Positions 1-16,736 of a stretch of 64,000 nt of DNA are shown one piece after another. This DNA is from an uncultured Ellagibacter sp. (GTDB lineage: Bacteria > Actinomycetota > Coriobacteriia > Coriobacteriales > Eggerthellaceae). How positions within the stretch are numbered: position 1 is the first letter of the stretch; each line of letters opens with the position of its first letter. The stretch is from assembly GCF_934617235.1 (NCBI RefSeq), contig NZ_CAKTTZ010000002.1, forward strand, positions 1 through 64,000, read 5' to 3'. The position numbers and the translations under genes are program-made. The notes below the pieces were generated by a model. That model was not told where the DNA came from. It worked only from the letters and a program-made list of their open reading frames with translations, and ran no database searches.

Positions 1-6
1 CGATGG

Positions 7-47
7 CCGTTTTCCTCGGGCGGGCTTCGCCCGCCCTCCGAAAACGG
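7..47. terminator. GC-rich hairpin, possible terminator
   Basis: Two-part stem-loop. The outer arms CCGTTTTC (7-14) and GAAAACGG (40-47) are perfectly complementary, and the inner arms GGGCGGGC (18-25) and GCCCGCCC (29-36) close a 3-nt loop. It lies about 140 bases beyond the stop of the MerR gene and at the left edge of the window. It could terminate the MerR transcript or an unseen gene to the left. No T-tract follows on either strand. Confidence 0.45.
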
Positions 48-187
48 GTTGATACACCAACATTCGGGACGCTACCTAAGAGGGTGATGCACCTTGCGAG
101 AGCGATGGAAAATGCGACGGATCGACGAGGCAAGTCCCATAAGCAGCAAAAACCCGCAAAACCAAGGACAGGCAACGCTCATCGACG

Positions 188-1006
188 CTATTGTTGTTCA
201 ACCATTATCTCAAGCGTATGCAGGTATTCCTCATCATCATCTGAAACATACTCGCTTACGTGCCAAAACTCCAGTAGCTTGCCGCGAGGAGCAAGCGAGT
301 GGCTTCGCATGAAAGCGCTCATCTCCTCGAAAGCGGCTGGCGTCAGCTGGGCCGGACCCCTCACCGTACGGCAAAGATACGTGCCTTCGGGAAGAACGAG
401 GGCATCATGATACTCAGCCTTCTCAATAGCCAACAGCGCTTTTTCGGGAACAAAGCAATCGTCGTATCGCAGGCGAGTATAGTCCATGACGAAACACGGG
501 ATACTATGAAGTGAGTCTATAGTTATCCCCAGTTCATGAGCTTTCTTGATCGTGTAGTACGGCAGCGGATCGGCGTCTATGTCCGAATCCTCGCTGATAA
601 CGATGTAATGCCGAGCGCCCCTATGCCTCAGCCTCGGTTCACTGTCACCACTCGCAAGGACGGCATCGGTCGTACTCCTAAGACATTGCTCGATTTTTCG
701 ACGTCTTAACGAAAGCTTGCTTATTGTTTCATCGATTCGATCCATTTCCTTGTTAAAGAGCTCGATGGTCTTTTCGAGGCTGTGCGACGAAAGATAATCG
801 CGTATGTCACTCAAGGTGAAATTCATTTCGAGCATCGACATAACGATATTGAGGCGAGCAAACTCAACTTCGCCATATACGCGATAGGAGTTCCGCTCCC
901 TCCGAGGCGTTATCAGCCCAACGCTCTCGTAGTATCTCAGCGTATCGGAGCTGACGCCGTAAAGCTGGGCAGTCTGCTTGATATTCAATGGCAGCTTCTC
1001 ATTCAT
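188..1006 (-). CDS. MerR-family transcriptional regulator
   Basis: This 272-residue protein starts with a MerR winged-helix DNA-binding domain (about residues 8-75), marked by 'VSSDTLRYYESVGLITP' and 'YRVYGEVEFARLNIVMSM'. A dimerisation helix (about 75-120) follows, then a long C-terminal part (about 135-272) that resembles the effector-binding domains of BmrR-type regulators. MerR proteins bend and activate promoters with a long spacer when an effector binds. The gene is divergent from a carboxylesterase and two MFS transporters, which are its likely targets. The effector cannot be read from the sequence. The start is ATG at 1006, with only a weak G-rich stretch upstream as ribosome binding site. 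Confidence 0.85.
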   Translation of the reverse strand: MNEKLPLNIKQTAQLYGVSSDTLRYYESVGLITPRRERNSYRVYGEVEFARLNIVMSMLEMNFTLSDIRDYLSSHSLEKTIELFNKEMDRIDETISKLSLRRRKIEQCLRSTTDAVLASGDSEPRLRHRGARHYIVISEDSDIDADPLPYYTIKKAHELGITIDSLHSIPCFVMDYTRLRYDDCFVPEKALLAIEKAEYHDALVLPEGTYLCRTVRGPAQLTPAAFEEMSAFMRSHSLAPRGKLLEFWHVSEYVSDDDEEYLHTLEIMVEQQ

Positions 1007-1240
1007 TGCCGACCCCGTAACTCGATTGCTTTCCTACCCGCAACACTATAAACCCTAGACCGACTCCAAGGCTAATTCAAACTATTTGATGCCATTTGAA
1101 GGAATTTTGCCTCCTAAAAACCACTCGTTTTCGCGTTATTTATCGCTTAACATTGGAATCTCTCGAGACTTTACCATTCCCTGTGGCGAGCCAAAAGAAA
1201 CATTGCGCGCATGCATGATTCGAAAGGAATGGAAGTAATT
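1007..1240. promoter_or_regulatory. Divergent MerR/esterase control region with inverted repeat
   Basis: This intergenic stretch separates the minus-strand MerR gene from the plus-strand esterase. It is clearly AT-richer than its surroundings. It contains an inverted repeat TTCAAA (1076-1081) - 13 bases - TTTGAA (1095-1100), a plausible MerR operator. I could not assign a convincing -35/-10 pair. The operator role is inference from position and symmetry. Confidence 0.4.
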
Positions 1241-2731
1241 ATGCAGGCAAAAACCAGAACGGGAGTGATGCAGAGCGTCACCCTCGAAAGCGGAGTCGAA
1301 GCCTTCTTGGGAATCCCCTACGCAAAGCAGCCAACTGGCGAGCTACGCTGGAAAGCTCCTGTCAGGTTGGAGGACTCGGATGAGCATCGGATTTGCGATT
1401 CATTCGGTCATTCGGCATGCCAATTCAAAGACGAGGTTGAGCCAGCCTCCCTGCACGAACAGGGCGAAGACTGCCTTTCTCTCAACATTTGGGTCAATGG
1501 GTCGGGGAAAACCAACCTTCCCGTCATGGTTTACATTCACGGAGGTGCCTACTTTTCCGGCGGATCCGCCGACCCCCTTTACAACGGCGAGCATTTCGCC
1601 CAAAGCAAAGACGTGGTAATCGTCTCCATCAACTACCGTCTTAACGTGTTTGCCTCGATTGCGCTCGAATGCCTACCCGGCGGCGAAGAATATAAGGAAT
1701 CCGGCTACCTCGCAATCCTCGACCAAATCAAGGCACTCGAGTGGATCAAGGAGAACATCGCCGCCTTCGGGGGAGACCCGGACTGCATCACGCTGTTCGG
1801 CGAATCGGCAGGATCGTCTAGCCAAGCCCTTCTCGCTATCCTTCCCCAGGCGAACACGCTCTTCCAGCGCGCCATCCTTGAATCCGGCCCCATCCAACTT
1901 TACAAAACCAAAGAGCGCGGCGAAGCGTTCACAAAGGAATTCGCCGAGATCATGGAATGCGAAACCGCCCAGCAGCTCTTGGCGAAAACCTCCGACGAGC
2001 TCCTCGCGGGAATGCAAGTTTGGTGCGATAGGCATACCTATGAAGTCTCCCTCATCTTCTCGCCAACCTGCGATGGGTCGTTCCTTCCCCTCAAACCGAT
2101 GAAAGCCTGGAAGGAAGGCGCCGCGAAAAACATCGATATCATGATTGGTTGCACCGAGGACGAGTTCACTTACTTCAAATTCTACTTCGAGGATTTGCCG
2201 AGCTTCTGGCATGGCCAATTCCCCATTCATTTCGACGATCAAATCGACACGATAGATTGGGAGGAAAAATATCGCGAAGCCTATCCCGAAAGAGACTTCG
2301 GGGAATACTACACCGACTTCATGAATGTCACTGGCTTTTTCGTCGGCGCCGACCTTATGGCCGAAGAGCAGTCCGAATACAAACCTGTGTACAACTACTT
2401 ATTCCGCTACAAGTCGCGCATCGAGGGAATGGGGGCATGTCACGCCATCGAGGTTCCTTTCGTCATGAAGAATCTCGATACCCCGAACGGCCTCATGTTC
2501 ACCGGTCCGAACCCCCCGGCGCATCTCGCCGAGCAGATGAACGCGTGCTGGTATAACTTCGCCAAAACCGGTAAGCCTTCCGTCGAGGGAGTGGAGGAAT
2601 GGCCTGTCTACACCGCAGAAGATCGCGCTCATATGGTCATCGACGAGAATGCATGGGTCGTCAAACATGACATGCGAGCAAAAGATGACGCCGTGTTCCG
2701 CCCCATGTATAGCGTCCTGCTGAACGACTAG
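1241..2731 (+). CDS. Type-B carboxylesterase
   Basis: Serine hydrolase of the carboxylesterase/para-nitrobenzyl esterase family (alpha/beta hydrolase), about 496 residues, the normal length. The oxyanion-hole stretch 'YIHGGAYFSGG' is present. The nucleophile elbow is 'FGESAGS' with Ser about residue 189, and the catalytic His region is 'GACHAIEVPF'. No signal peptide is seen, so a cytoplasmic enzyme is expected. In-frame ATGs exist at 1211 and 1229. I chose 1241 because the AAAGGA at 1223-1228 is about 12 bases upstream of it and directly abuts the 1229 codon. It precedes two MFS transporters on the same strand, which suggests hydrolysis of a transported ester. The natural substrate is unknown. 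Confidence 0.9.
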   Translation: MQAKTRTGVMQSVTLESGVEAFLGIPYAKQPTGELRWKAPVRLEDSDEHRICDSFGHSACQFKDEVEPASLHEQGEDCLSLNIWVNGSGKTNLPVMVYIHGGAYFSGGSADPLYNGEHFAQSKDVVIVSINYRLNVFASIALECLPGGEEYKESGYLAILDQIKALEWIKENIAAFGGDPDCITLFGESAGSSSQALLAILPQANTLFQRAILESGPIQLYKTKERGEAFTKEFAEIMECETAQQLLAKTSDELLAGMQVWCDRHTYEVSLIFSPTCDGSFLPLKPMKAWKEGAAKNIDIMIGCTEDEFTYFKFYFEDLPSFWHGQFPIHFDDQIDTIDWEEKYREAYPERDFGEYYTDFMNVTGFFVGADLMAEEQSEYKPVYNYLFRYKSRIEGMGACHAIEVPFVMKNLDTPNGLMFTGPNPPAHLAEQMNACWYNFAKTGKPSVEGVEEWPVYTAEDRAHMVIDENAWVVKHDMRAKDDAVFRPMYSVLLND

Positions 2732-2757
2732 TAATTTGAGAGAAGAAGGAAAATACC

Positions 2758-3972
2758 ATGGATGAGGAAATGAAATTATCGGGTTATCGATGGGTGGTAC
2801 TGCTCACCGTATGCCTCATTTGCTTCATGGCAAACTTCATGCAATACCAAGTTTCAGCATGGGGCGTCGTCGTTATGGACACCCTTGGCGTCGATGTCGC
2901 GGGACTTACGAACCTGATGCTTATGCCCATGCTGACCGCAGTGTTTTTAAGCATCCCCGCAGGTTCGCTTGCCGACCGCTACGGCGTGAAAATCGTGGTC
3001 TCTGTCGGGCTTATCCTGTCTGTCATCGGCGGCTTCATTCGCTTCTTCATGATTGCGAACTTCGCCGCCCAACTGGTCGCCATGTTCTTAATCGGGTGCG
3101 GAATCTCATGCCTCAACGCCAATCTCGCGAAGGTACTGGGAACCTGGTTCAAGCAGCAGACCTCTCTCGCCATGGGCGTCTTCTATGCTGCATCGTGCGT
3201 CGCCATCGTCGTCGCCCAGGCATTCAGCACGATGTTTCCGACTCTCGAAGTCTCGTACCTGGTCGCGGCTGTTGCTCTTGCCATCACCGCGCTCTTGTGG
3301 ATTCTCTTCATGAGCAATGTTCCCAAAGGCGAAAGCCTTCCTGAGCCCGAGCCCGTTATCAAGTACCTCAAGATTGCAATCAAATCGCGCAACGTTTGGT
3401 TTATCGCGCTCGCCTATGGCCTGACCCTCGCTTCGACCACCGCTTACTGCTCAATCCTCCCCTCCGCGCTTGAGCTCGCACGCGGCGTCGAAACCTCGGT
3501 CGCTGGATCGATGGCGGCAATCATCACCGTTGGCAGCTTCTTCGCCTGCTTCGCCGGCCCCGCCGTCGTACTGAAGCTGGGCAAGAACAAGCCCTTCCTC
3601 GTCCTCACCACCATCATTGCTGCCGCAGTCATGATTGTGAACTGGTTCCTTCCCTTGGGAACCACCATGTGGGTCGTGCTCGTCGTCAACGGTTTCATGA
3701 CCGCGCTTTCTGGCCCAATCATCCAAGCAATGACCCCCGACCTGCCGGAAATCGGCGTGAAGTACGCCGGCTCAGCAGGCGGCATCATCGGCACCGTCGG
3801 CCTTTTGTGCTCGTACTTCATTCCTGTTATCGTTTCGACGATCACTGGAGACAACTGGACGATGAACCTTTGCGTTGAGTCTATCCTGTTCCTGTTGAGC
3901 GTAGTACCCATCGCCCTGTTGCCCGAAACTGGAATCAAAGCTAAGCTGCAGCAAAGCAAGCAATCCGAGTAA
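2758..3972 (+). CDS. MFS transporter (first of two paralogues)
   Basis: Integral membrane protein of 404 residues with about 12 hydrophobic segments, the standard major facilitator size. 'SLADRYGVK' between segments 2 and 3 matches the MFS motif-A loop. It starts 26 bases after the esterase stop, behind a strong purine-rich ribosome binding site (AGAAGAAGGAAA), so the two are very probably co-transcribed. It is recognisably paralogous to the next gene: both carry an N-terminal 'NF(M/I)QYQVSA' stretch and a 'GSA(G/S)GIIGTV' stretch near the C-terminus. The direction of transport and the substrate are not evident. Confidence 0.88.
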   Translation: MDEEMKLSGYRWVVLLTVCLICFMANFMQYQVSAWGVVVMDTLGVDVAGLTNLMLMPMLTAVFLSIPAGSLADRYGVKIVVSVGLILSVIGGFIRFFMIANFAAQLVAMFLIGCGISCLNANLAKVLGTWFKQQTSLAMGVFYAASCVAIVVAQAFSTMFPTLEVSYLVAAVALAITALLWILFMSNVPKGESLPEPEPVIKYLKIAIKSRNVWFIALAYGLTLASTTAYCSILPSALELARGVETSVAGSMAAIITVGSFFACFAGPAVVLKLGKNKPFLVLTTIIAAAVMIVNWFLPLGTTMWVVLVVNGFMTALSGPIIQAMTPDLPEIGVKYAGSAGGIIGTVGLLCSYFIPVIVSTITGDNWTMNLCVESILFLLSVVPIALLPETGIKAKLQQSKQSE

Positions 3973-4129
3973 TTCCCCCCGCCGAACCCGCCTCGGCAGA
4001 CCGCAGCCAATCGGAAGGCCCCTCCCCCTGCATCACCTTCCGACACCTTACCCTCCTTCACCGCCCATCGCCATATCCCCACACCAGTGAGCATGGGCGG
4101 TGAAGGAAATCGAGCGAGAGGACGTCGAG

Positions 4130-5305
4130 ATGCCATTGCGGCGCTTTGCAATTCTGCTTTCGGTATGCTGCCTTGCTTTTACGGGTAACTTCATCCAATA
4201 TCAGGTGTCTGCCTTGGCCCTCGATATCATGCCAATGTTGGAAATCAACTCTGTTGGATTTTCCACCATGTTTCTCGTTCCCATGCTTGCAGCAGTCTTT
4301 TTCGGAATCCCCTTTGGGCTTGCTGGGGATAAATTCGGTCCGAAACGAGTTGTCGCAACGTGTTTTTCGATTGCTTGCGTAGGAGGGTTGCTCAGGATAA
4401 TCACCCTTTACAGTTACCCCCTTCAATTGGCTTCGCTCTTTCTTATAGGCATTGGGATGGCGGCATTGTCGACAAACGTTGTAAAGACCATCGCCCTTTG
4501 GTTTGGGAGTAAAACCGACACAGCTGTTGGCGTCTACTATGCGGTATCCTGCCTGGGAATCGTTGTCTCGCAAGCAGTGGGAGAATTGTACGACTCGGTC
4601 CGCCAAGCATACGTCATTGCAGAAATCGCCCTTGTAGCTGTGACGGCACTCTGGATCATCGTCGACAAGAACCTCCCAAACGGCGTGAATCCCCCGACCG
4701 AAAAGCCAGCGCTCAACACGTTTCTCGTGGCGGCAAAAAACACCAATATCTGGCTTATCGCCCTTGCTGTCGGATTCACCCTCTCTTCCAGTACTGCTTT
4801 CGCCGGACTTCTTCCCCAAGCGCTTGAGTCAGGCAAAGGAATGGGCGGCTTCGCTGCAGGGAACATGGCAGCCTCGGTGACTATCGCAAGCATTTTCGGA
4901 TGCATCGTGGGACCCGCATTGTGCGCACGTCTCAAGAGCTTTAAACCTTATCTGATAATCGTTAACGTCATTGCAAGCGCAGCAATGCTATCCGTGTGGT
5001 ATGCCGAGGGCGATGCTTCCTTGCGCATCATATTGGCTGCAAGCGGGTTTCTTTCCGCAATGACGGGACCGATTCTTCAAGCTATGCCCGTCATGATGAA
5101 AGGAATCGGAAGTCGTTTTGCAGGAAGCGCCAGCGGCATCATCGGCACCGTCAGCCTTGCGATGTCGTTCCTGCTACCGATATTGATTTCTGCATTATCC
5201 AATGAGAATTACGAAATCAATCTCATCATGCAGGCAGTCTGCTTCGCTATCAGCGTCCTCCCCATTGCTCTGCTCTCAAGAATCGAGAAGGAAAAGCCCG
5301 CGTAA
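4130..5305 (+). CDS. MFS transporter (second paralogue)
   Basis: About 391 residues with around 12 predicted membrane helices, similar to the preceding transporter over its whole length. Shared features include 'NFIQYQVSA' near the N-terminus, the motif-A loop 'GLAGDKFGPKR' and 'GSASGIIGTV' near the C-terminus. A GTG at 4100 is in frame, but ATG 4130 has a better-placed GCGAGAGGA 7 bases upstream and matches the paralogue's N-terminus better. The gene lies 157 bases after the first transporter, with a C-rich gap between them. Codon use is a little less GC-rich than in the neighbouring housekeeping genes. Confidence 0.86.
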   Translation: MPLRRFAILLSVCCLAFTGNFIQYQVSALALDIMPMLEINSVGFSTMFLVPMLAAVFFGIPFGLAGDKFGPKRVVATCFSIACVGGLLRIITLYSYPLQLASLFLIGIGMAALSTNVVKTIALWFGSKTDTAVGVYYAVSCLGIVVSQAVGELYDSVRQAYVIAEIALVAVTALWIIVDKNLPNGVNPPTEKPALNTFLVAAKNTNIWLIALAVGFTLSSSTAFAGLLPQALESGKGMGGFAAGNMAASVTIASIFGCIVGPALCARLKSFKPYLIIVNVIASAAMLSVWYAEGDASLRIILAASGFLSAMTGPILQAMPVMMKGIGSRFAGSASGIIGTVSLAMSFLLPILISALSNENYEINLIMQAVCFAISVLPIALLSRIEKEKPA

Positions 5306-5577
5306 CCCATCTTTGCGGTTCCTGGGAACCCTGCGCACCACTGCGCGACGTACGATGCCGAAGGATCTTGCAAAGCGCATGCCCTCGCAAGACGAACTGA
5401 CTGCATGTCGCAACGACATGCGAGCCTCCAGAGGAGAGGCTGAACTACCAGAGGGAGACCAGGGGCCTTGGAGGGATTCGCTGGCTGCAAGTTTCCCCGT
5501 ACCCGTAGGAGCGAGACGCTAGCTGCAAGTTTTGCTCGTATCCACGGGCTGCAACGACCGAAGGGACGTCCCGCAAG
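5306..5577. repeat. Convergent intergenic gap with small hairpins and short direct repeats
   Basis: Non-coding gap between the second MFS gene and the convergent leucine-rich-repeat gene. It holds a perfect 8-bp hairpin GCATGTCG (5403-5410) / CGACATGC (5414-5421) with a 3-nt loop. An imperfect direct repeat begins GCTGCAAGTTT at 5484 and again at 5522. No T-tract follows the hairpin. It may be a weak bidirectional terminator. I see no gene. Confidence 0.35.
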
Positions 5578-6528
5578 CTAAAGCATGGCGAGGAGCTCTT
5601 CGTCGGTCGGGTTGTCGAGCGCGTCGATCAGATCACGCACCTCGGCAAGCTGCCCTTCCACCTCGTCGAGCCTCTCTTGCAGCCGCTCCTTTTCCGCACG
5701 CGCGAACATGCCCAGGCCAGCGAGCTGTTTGCGCAGCTCGTCCTCCTCGGCGCACAGGCGCTTGCCATCGGCCATGAGCTCCGCCCGATCCACTTCATGC
5801 GCATCCTGGAATGCTGCCGAAAGCCGCGTGCGCTCAGTCTTCAGAACGACCCCCGCCCTCGCCGCAACCTCTTGCGTGAACGACTCGGGGAAACGCTGCA
5901 CGACGCTATCGGGAATCGACGCGGCGTCGAGGCTGGCGCACCCGCGAAACGCACAGGGCCCGATCTCCTCCACGCCCTCGGGGATCACAACCTCGCGAAG
6001 CGCCTGGCATCCCGAGAACGCTTCCTCCCCGATCACCTTCACCGTGTCGGGCAGCACAATCCGCTCAAGCTCGGTGCAGCCCGCAAACGCGCGGCGACCA
6101 ATGGTTTCCAAAGCACCGAACTGCACGTCGACAAGCGAGGTGCAACGCTGGAAGGCGTAGCGGTTGATTTCGACCACCCCGGGCGCCACAATGCGAGACA
6201 GCGCAGTCGCCCCTTGGAACGTAGCATCGTCGATGCAGCCCAACGACTCCGAAAACACAACCTCGCGCAACGAGGTGCAATGCTGGAAGGCTCGCTTGCC
6301 CAGCATGGCGAGGTCACCCGGGAAGTCGACCTGCGCAAGATTGCGGCATCCGTCAAAAGCGGCGTCCCCTACCTCGATAAGGTTTTGGGAACCGCGAAAG
6401 GAGCGCACCTCGCCCTTGAAGCGAAACGCCTTCGCTCCGACGCCGACGACCTCATCTGGCAGCACGACATCAACGCGCTCATCCGGCTCGTCGGGGGTGA
6501 ACTTCGCGACTATCATCTCGTATGCCAT
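5578..6528 (-). CDS. BspA-type leucine-rich-repeat protein, apparently cytoplasmic
   Basis: 316 residues. From about residue 20 to 220 it consists of tandem LRR_5/BspA-like repeats of about 23 residues, each with a core such as 'IGRRAFAGCTELERIVLP' or 'IGEEAFSGCQALREVVIP'. Residues about 240-310 are charged and heptad-like, predicting a coiled coil. Most BspA-type proteins are surface adhesins, but this one has no signal peptide, anchor or cell-wall domain, so it is probably intracellular. The longer upstream reading frame overlaps glmM. ATG 6528 is preferred because it follows GAGGGAGA at a normal distance and yields a compact N-terminus. It is the last gene of the hisE-glmM string. Its function is unknown. 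Confidence 0.75.
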   Translation of the reverse strand: MAYEMIVAKFTPDEPDERVDVVLPDEVVGVGAKAFRFKGEVRSFRGSQNLIEVGDAAFDGCRNLAQVDFPGDLAMLGKRAFQHCTSLREVVFSESLGCIDDATFQGATALSRIVAPGVVEINRYAFQRCTSLVDVQFGALETIGRRAFAGCTELERIVLPDTVKVIGEEAFSGCQALREVVIPEGVEEIGPCAFRGCASLDAASIPDSVVQRFPESFTQEVAARAGVVLKTERTRLSAAFQDAHEVDRAELMADGKRLCAEEDELRKQLAGLGMFARAEKERLQERLDEVEGQLAEVRDLIDALDNPTDEELLAML

Positions 6529-6598
6529 GGGGTCTCCCTCATATCGCGTACCAGCAAAGCAATCGCCCCCGACGAACAGGGGCGATATGCGATAACAA

Positions 6599-7975
6599 CT
6601 AGATTTCGGCCTCAACGACGGCCGCAATGGCCTCAGCATGAGCCTTGGCCGCAGCGGCATCTTCCGCCTCGACCATCACGCGAACCACCGGCTCTGTGCC
6701 ACTCGGACGCAGGAGCACGCGACCCGAATCACCAAGTGACTCCTCTGCCTGCGCGACGGCGGCGGCGATGGCCTCGTTGCCTTCTACCGCGTGTTTGTCG
6801 CGCACCCGCACGTTGATAAGCGTCTGCGGGAACTTCTTCATGATGGAAACGACCTCGGCAACCGGCATATCCGCGCGCTTCACCGCTGCGAGGAACTGAC
6901 ATGCCGTCATGAGACCGTCGCCCGTGGAATTGTGCTCGAGCAGAATCATGTGGCCCGACTGCTCGCCACCGATGGCATAGCCCTTCGCGCGCATCTCCTC
7001 GAGAACATAGCGATCGCCCACCTTCGTCTGAACAACAGTGATGCCGTTGTCGCGCATCGCATGGACGAACCCGAGGTTGCACATCACGGTGGACACGACG
7101 GTGTCCTCAGGCAAGCACCCGCGGCGCTTCATGTCGAGTGCGCACACCGCTTCCACCATGTCGCCGTCGATCTCGGTACCGTCGGGCGTCATGAGCATCA
7201 CACGGTCGGCATCGCCGTCGTGTGCCACGCCGACATCCGCGCCGCTCTCGCACATGAGCTGGGCAAGCGGCTCGAGATGGGTGGAACCGCAGTTCACGTT
7301 GATGTCGGTGCCGTCGAAGTCCTCGTTAATCGCAATGACCTCGGCGCCCAGGCGACGGAAAGCCTCGGCACTCGTCAACGAAGAGGCACCATGGCCGGTG
7401 TCGAGCGCGATGCGCATCCCCGAGAAGTCGATGCCCTGCGCTCGAACGCTCTGCACAGCATGTTCGATGTAGATTTCGCACGCCTCATCGACGGGAAGGG
7501 CAACGCCCACCTGGTCGCCGGGAAGCATCGCGGCGGCGTCTTCGTCTTCCGCGCCTTCCTCGGCACGCGCAGCGGCGCCCTCGAGGCCGCCCTGCTTGAT
7601 GAATTCCTCGATCTGGTCTTCCACCTCGTCGGGAAGCTTGTATCCCTCGGCGTCGAAGAGCTTGATGCCGTTGTACTCCGGCGGGTTATGCGAGGCGGAA
7701 ATGACCGCGCCGCCGTCGGCATGCAACTCGCGAACGAGCAGCGCCACCGCGGGCGTAGGGATGATTCCCACTGAAAGCTCGGTGCCACCTGCGCTCATGA
7801 TGCCGGCGGCCAGGGCCGATTCCAGCATGTCGCCCGACAGGCGCGTGTCCTTGCCGACCACGATGTTCTTGCCAAGGAACACGGCCGCAGCCTGTCCCAA
7901 ACGATAAGCGAGCTCGCAGGTGAGCTCGGTGTTCGCGACTCCGCGGACGCCGTCGGTTCCAAATAGACGTGCCAT
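6599..7975 (-). CDS. glmM: Phosphoglucosamine mutase GlmM
   Basis: Interconverts glucosamine-6-phosphate and glucosamine-1-phosphate, feeding UDP-GlcNAc for peptidoglycan. The phosphoserine loop 'ISASHNPPEYNGIKLF' places the catalytic Ser at residue 95. The magnesium loop is 'HDGDADRV', the sugar-binding loop 'GGEQSGH', and the C-terminal phosphate loop 'RPSGTEPVVRVM'. Length (458) is close to the family's ~450. A short acidic, alanine-rich insertion after about residue 125 is unusual. ATG 7975 follows AAGGGGAAAG and lies 3 bases after the hisE stop, so the two are co-translated. Confidence 0.97.
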   Translation of the reverse strand: MARLFGTDGVRGVANTELTCELAYRLGQAAAVFLGKNIVVGKDTRLSGDMLESALAAGIMSAGGTELSVGIIPTPAVALLVRELHADGGAVISASHNPPEYNGIKLFDAEGYKLPDEVEDQIEEFIKQGGLEGAAARAEEGAEDEDAAAMLPGDQVGVALPVDEACEIYIEHAVQSVRAQGIDFSGMRIALDTGHGASSLTSAEAFRRLGAEVIAINEDFDGTDINVNCGSTHLEPLAQLMCESGADVGVAHDGDADRVMLMTPDGTEIDGDMVEAVCALDMKRRGCLPEDTVVSTVMCNLGFVHAMRDNGITVVQTKVGDRYVLEEMRAKGYAIGGEQSGHMILLEHNSTGDGLMTACQFLAAVKRADMPVAEVVSIMKKFPQTLINVRVRDKHAVEGNEAIAAAVAQAEESLGDSGRVLLRPSGTEPVVRVMVEAEDAAAAKAHAEAIAAVVEAEI

Positions 7976-7978
7976 AGG

Positions 7979-8458
7979 CTACTTTCCCCTTTTAACGTGG
8001 CCTTCCTTGAGGCGGACCGCCCCCGAAGGTCGCTCTTCGTCAGTCATTCGCTCGTTAAGCTCGGCAGCGAACTCATCCAAGTCGATGCCATAGCGTTCGA
8101 GCACAACAAGAAGATGATACACCACGTCGGCCGCCTCATATCGCAGGTGGTCGGTGCACGCATCAACACGCTCGCCCGTGGCAGCGACCAGCGCTTCATG
8201 ACCATGCGCGTGGTTTTGCATCGCCCGGAACATCACGAGCTCGGACTCCACATCCTTAGCAGCAAGGCCCACTTCCCCGGCCTCTTCCATCACCTTCTTG
8301 AGCGGCTTGTCGGCCGGCCCGTAGAGAAGTTGATGAGTGTAGCTTTCCTCGCCCGCCTCGCGACGTGCGCGAATGGTCGCGGCAAGAGCCTCAATCGTCG
8401 CCGCGATCTGCGAAGACGGCGGCATCTCGCCTTCGGGGACATACGTTTTCTCAGACAT
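7979..8458 (-). CDS. hisE: Phosphoribosyl-ATP pyrophosphatase HisE
   Basis: Second step of histidine synthesis: hydrolysis of phosphoribosyl-ATP to phosphoribosyl-AMP. All-alpha NTP pyrophosphatase fold (MazG/HisE superfamily) with 'KKVMEEAGEV' and 'YEAADVVYHLLVVLE' carrying the metal-binding acidic residues. At 159 residues it is longer than typical stand-alone HisE (~90-110). The extra length is an N-terminal leader and an insertion of about 25 residues between the two acidic motifs. It sits between rpoC and glmM rather than in a his operon. ATG 8458 is preceded by AGGAAAGG. Confidence 0.9.
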   Translation of the reverse strand: MSEKTYVPEGEMPPSSQIAATIEALAATIRARREAGEESYTHQLLYGPADKPLKKVMEEAGEVGLAAKDVESELVMFRAMQNHAHGHEALVAATGERVDACTDHLRYEAADVVYHLLVVLERYGIDLDEFAAELNERMTDEERPSGAVRLKEGHVKRGK

Positions 8459-8556
8459 AGTGCCTTTCCTAACTTCAGCGCTTCATGCGAGCGGCGAGGT
8501 GAAAACCCACCCCCCACTTGCAAAAATCGCTCTTGACCTGCGCGGGAAAATGACGA

Positions 8557-8697
8557 GAGGCCCTGAAGTACCCAGGATTGCCCGCGCGCACGCCTGGCGT
8601 ACGGTGAAGTACGCGCCGCGATGCGCAGGGGGCAAGGCTGAGTGCCTCAGGGCCTCACAGCGTCAAGTGCGTCCGCCGCCCAAGAGGACGGCGGATT
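8557..8697 (-). ncRNA. Structured element after rpoC (copy 1 of a two-copy family)
   Basis: Read on the minus strand, a small hairpin (TCCGCCG/CGGCGGA, 8672-8695) comes right after the rpoC stop. A short linker follows, then a ~100-nt stem-loop 8557-8656. The outer arms GAGGCCCTGA (8557-8566) and TCAGGGCCTC (8647-8656) pair perfectly. A middle pair TTGCCC/GGGCAA and a central GCGTAC-6nt-GTACGC close it. A second copy with the same architecture follows proS at 35256-35397. It could be a terminator-like 3' element, an RNA-processing signal or a repeat. The function is inferred from position only. Confidence 0.55.
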
Positions 8698-8699
8698 GA

Positions 8700-13112
<4,413 letters not shown>

Positions 13113-13115
13113 CTC

Positions 13116-16652
<3,537 letters not shown>

Positions 16653-16707
16653 GAGGCTTTTCCTCCTTCACGCACGCACTCATTTCCCAAAAAAGTTGCA
16701 ATCGAAA

Positions 16708-16736
16708 AAGATACTATGGGGGTATTTGCGTGTCAA
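16708..16736 (-). promoter_or_regulatory. rpoBC promoter
   Basis: On the minus strand, TTGACA (16731-16736) and TATCTT (16708-16713) are separated by exactly 17 bases. This is a near-consensus vegetative promoter. Transcription would start near 16701 and leave a ~50-nt leader with the AAGGAGG ribosome binding site before the GTG start of rpoB. Confidence 0.8.
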
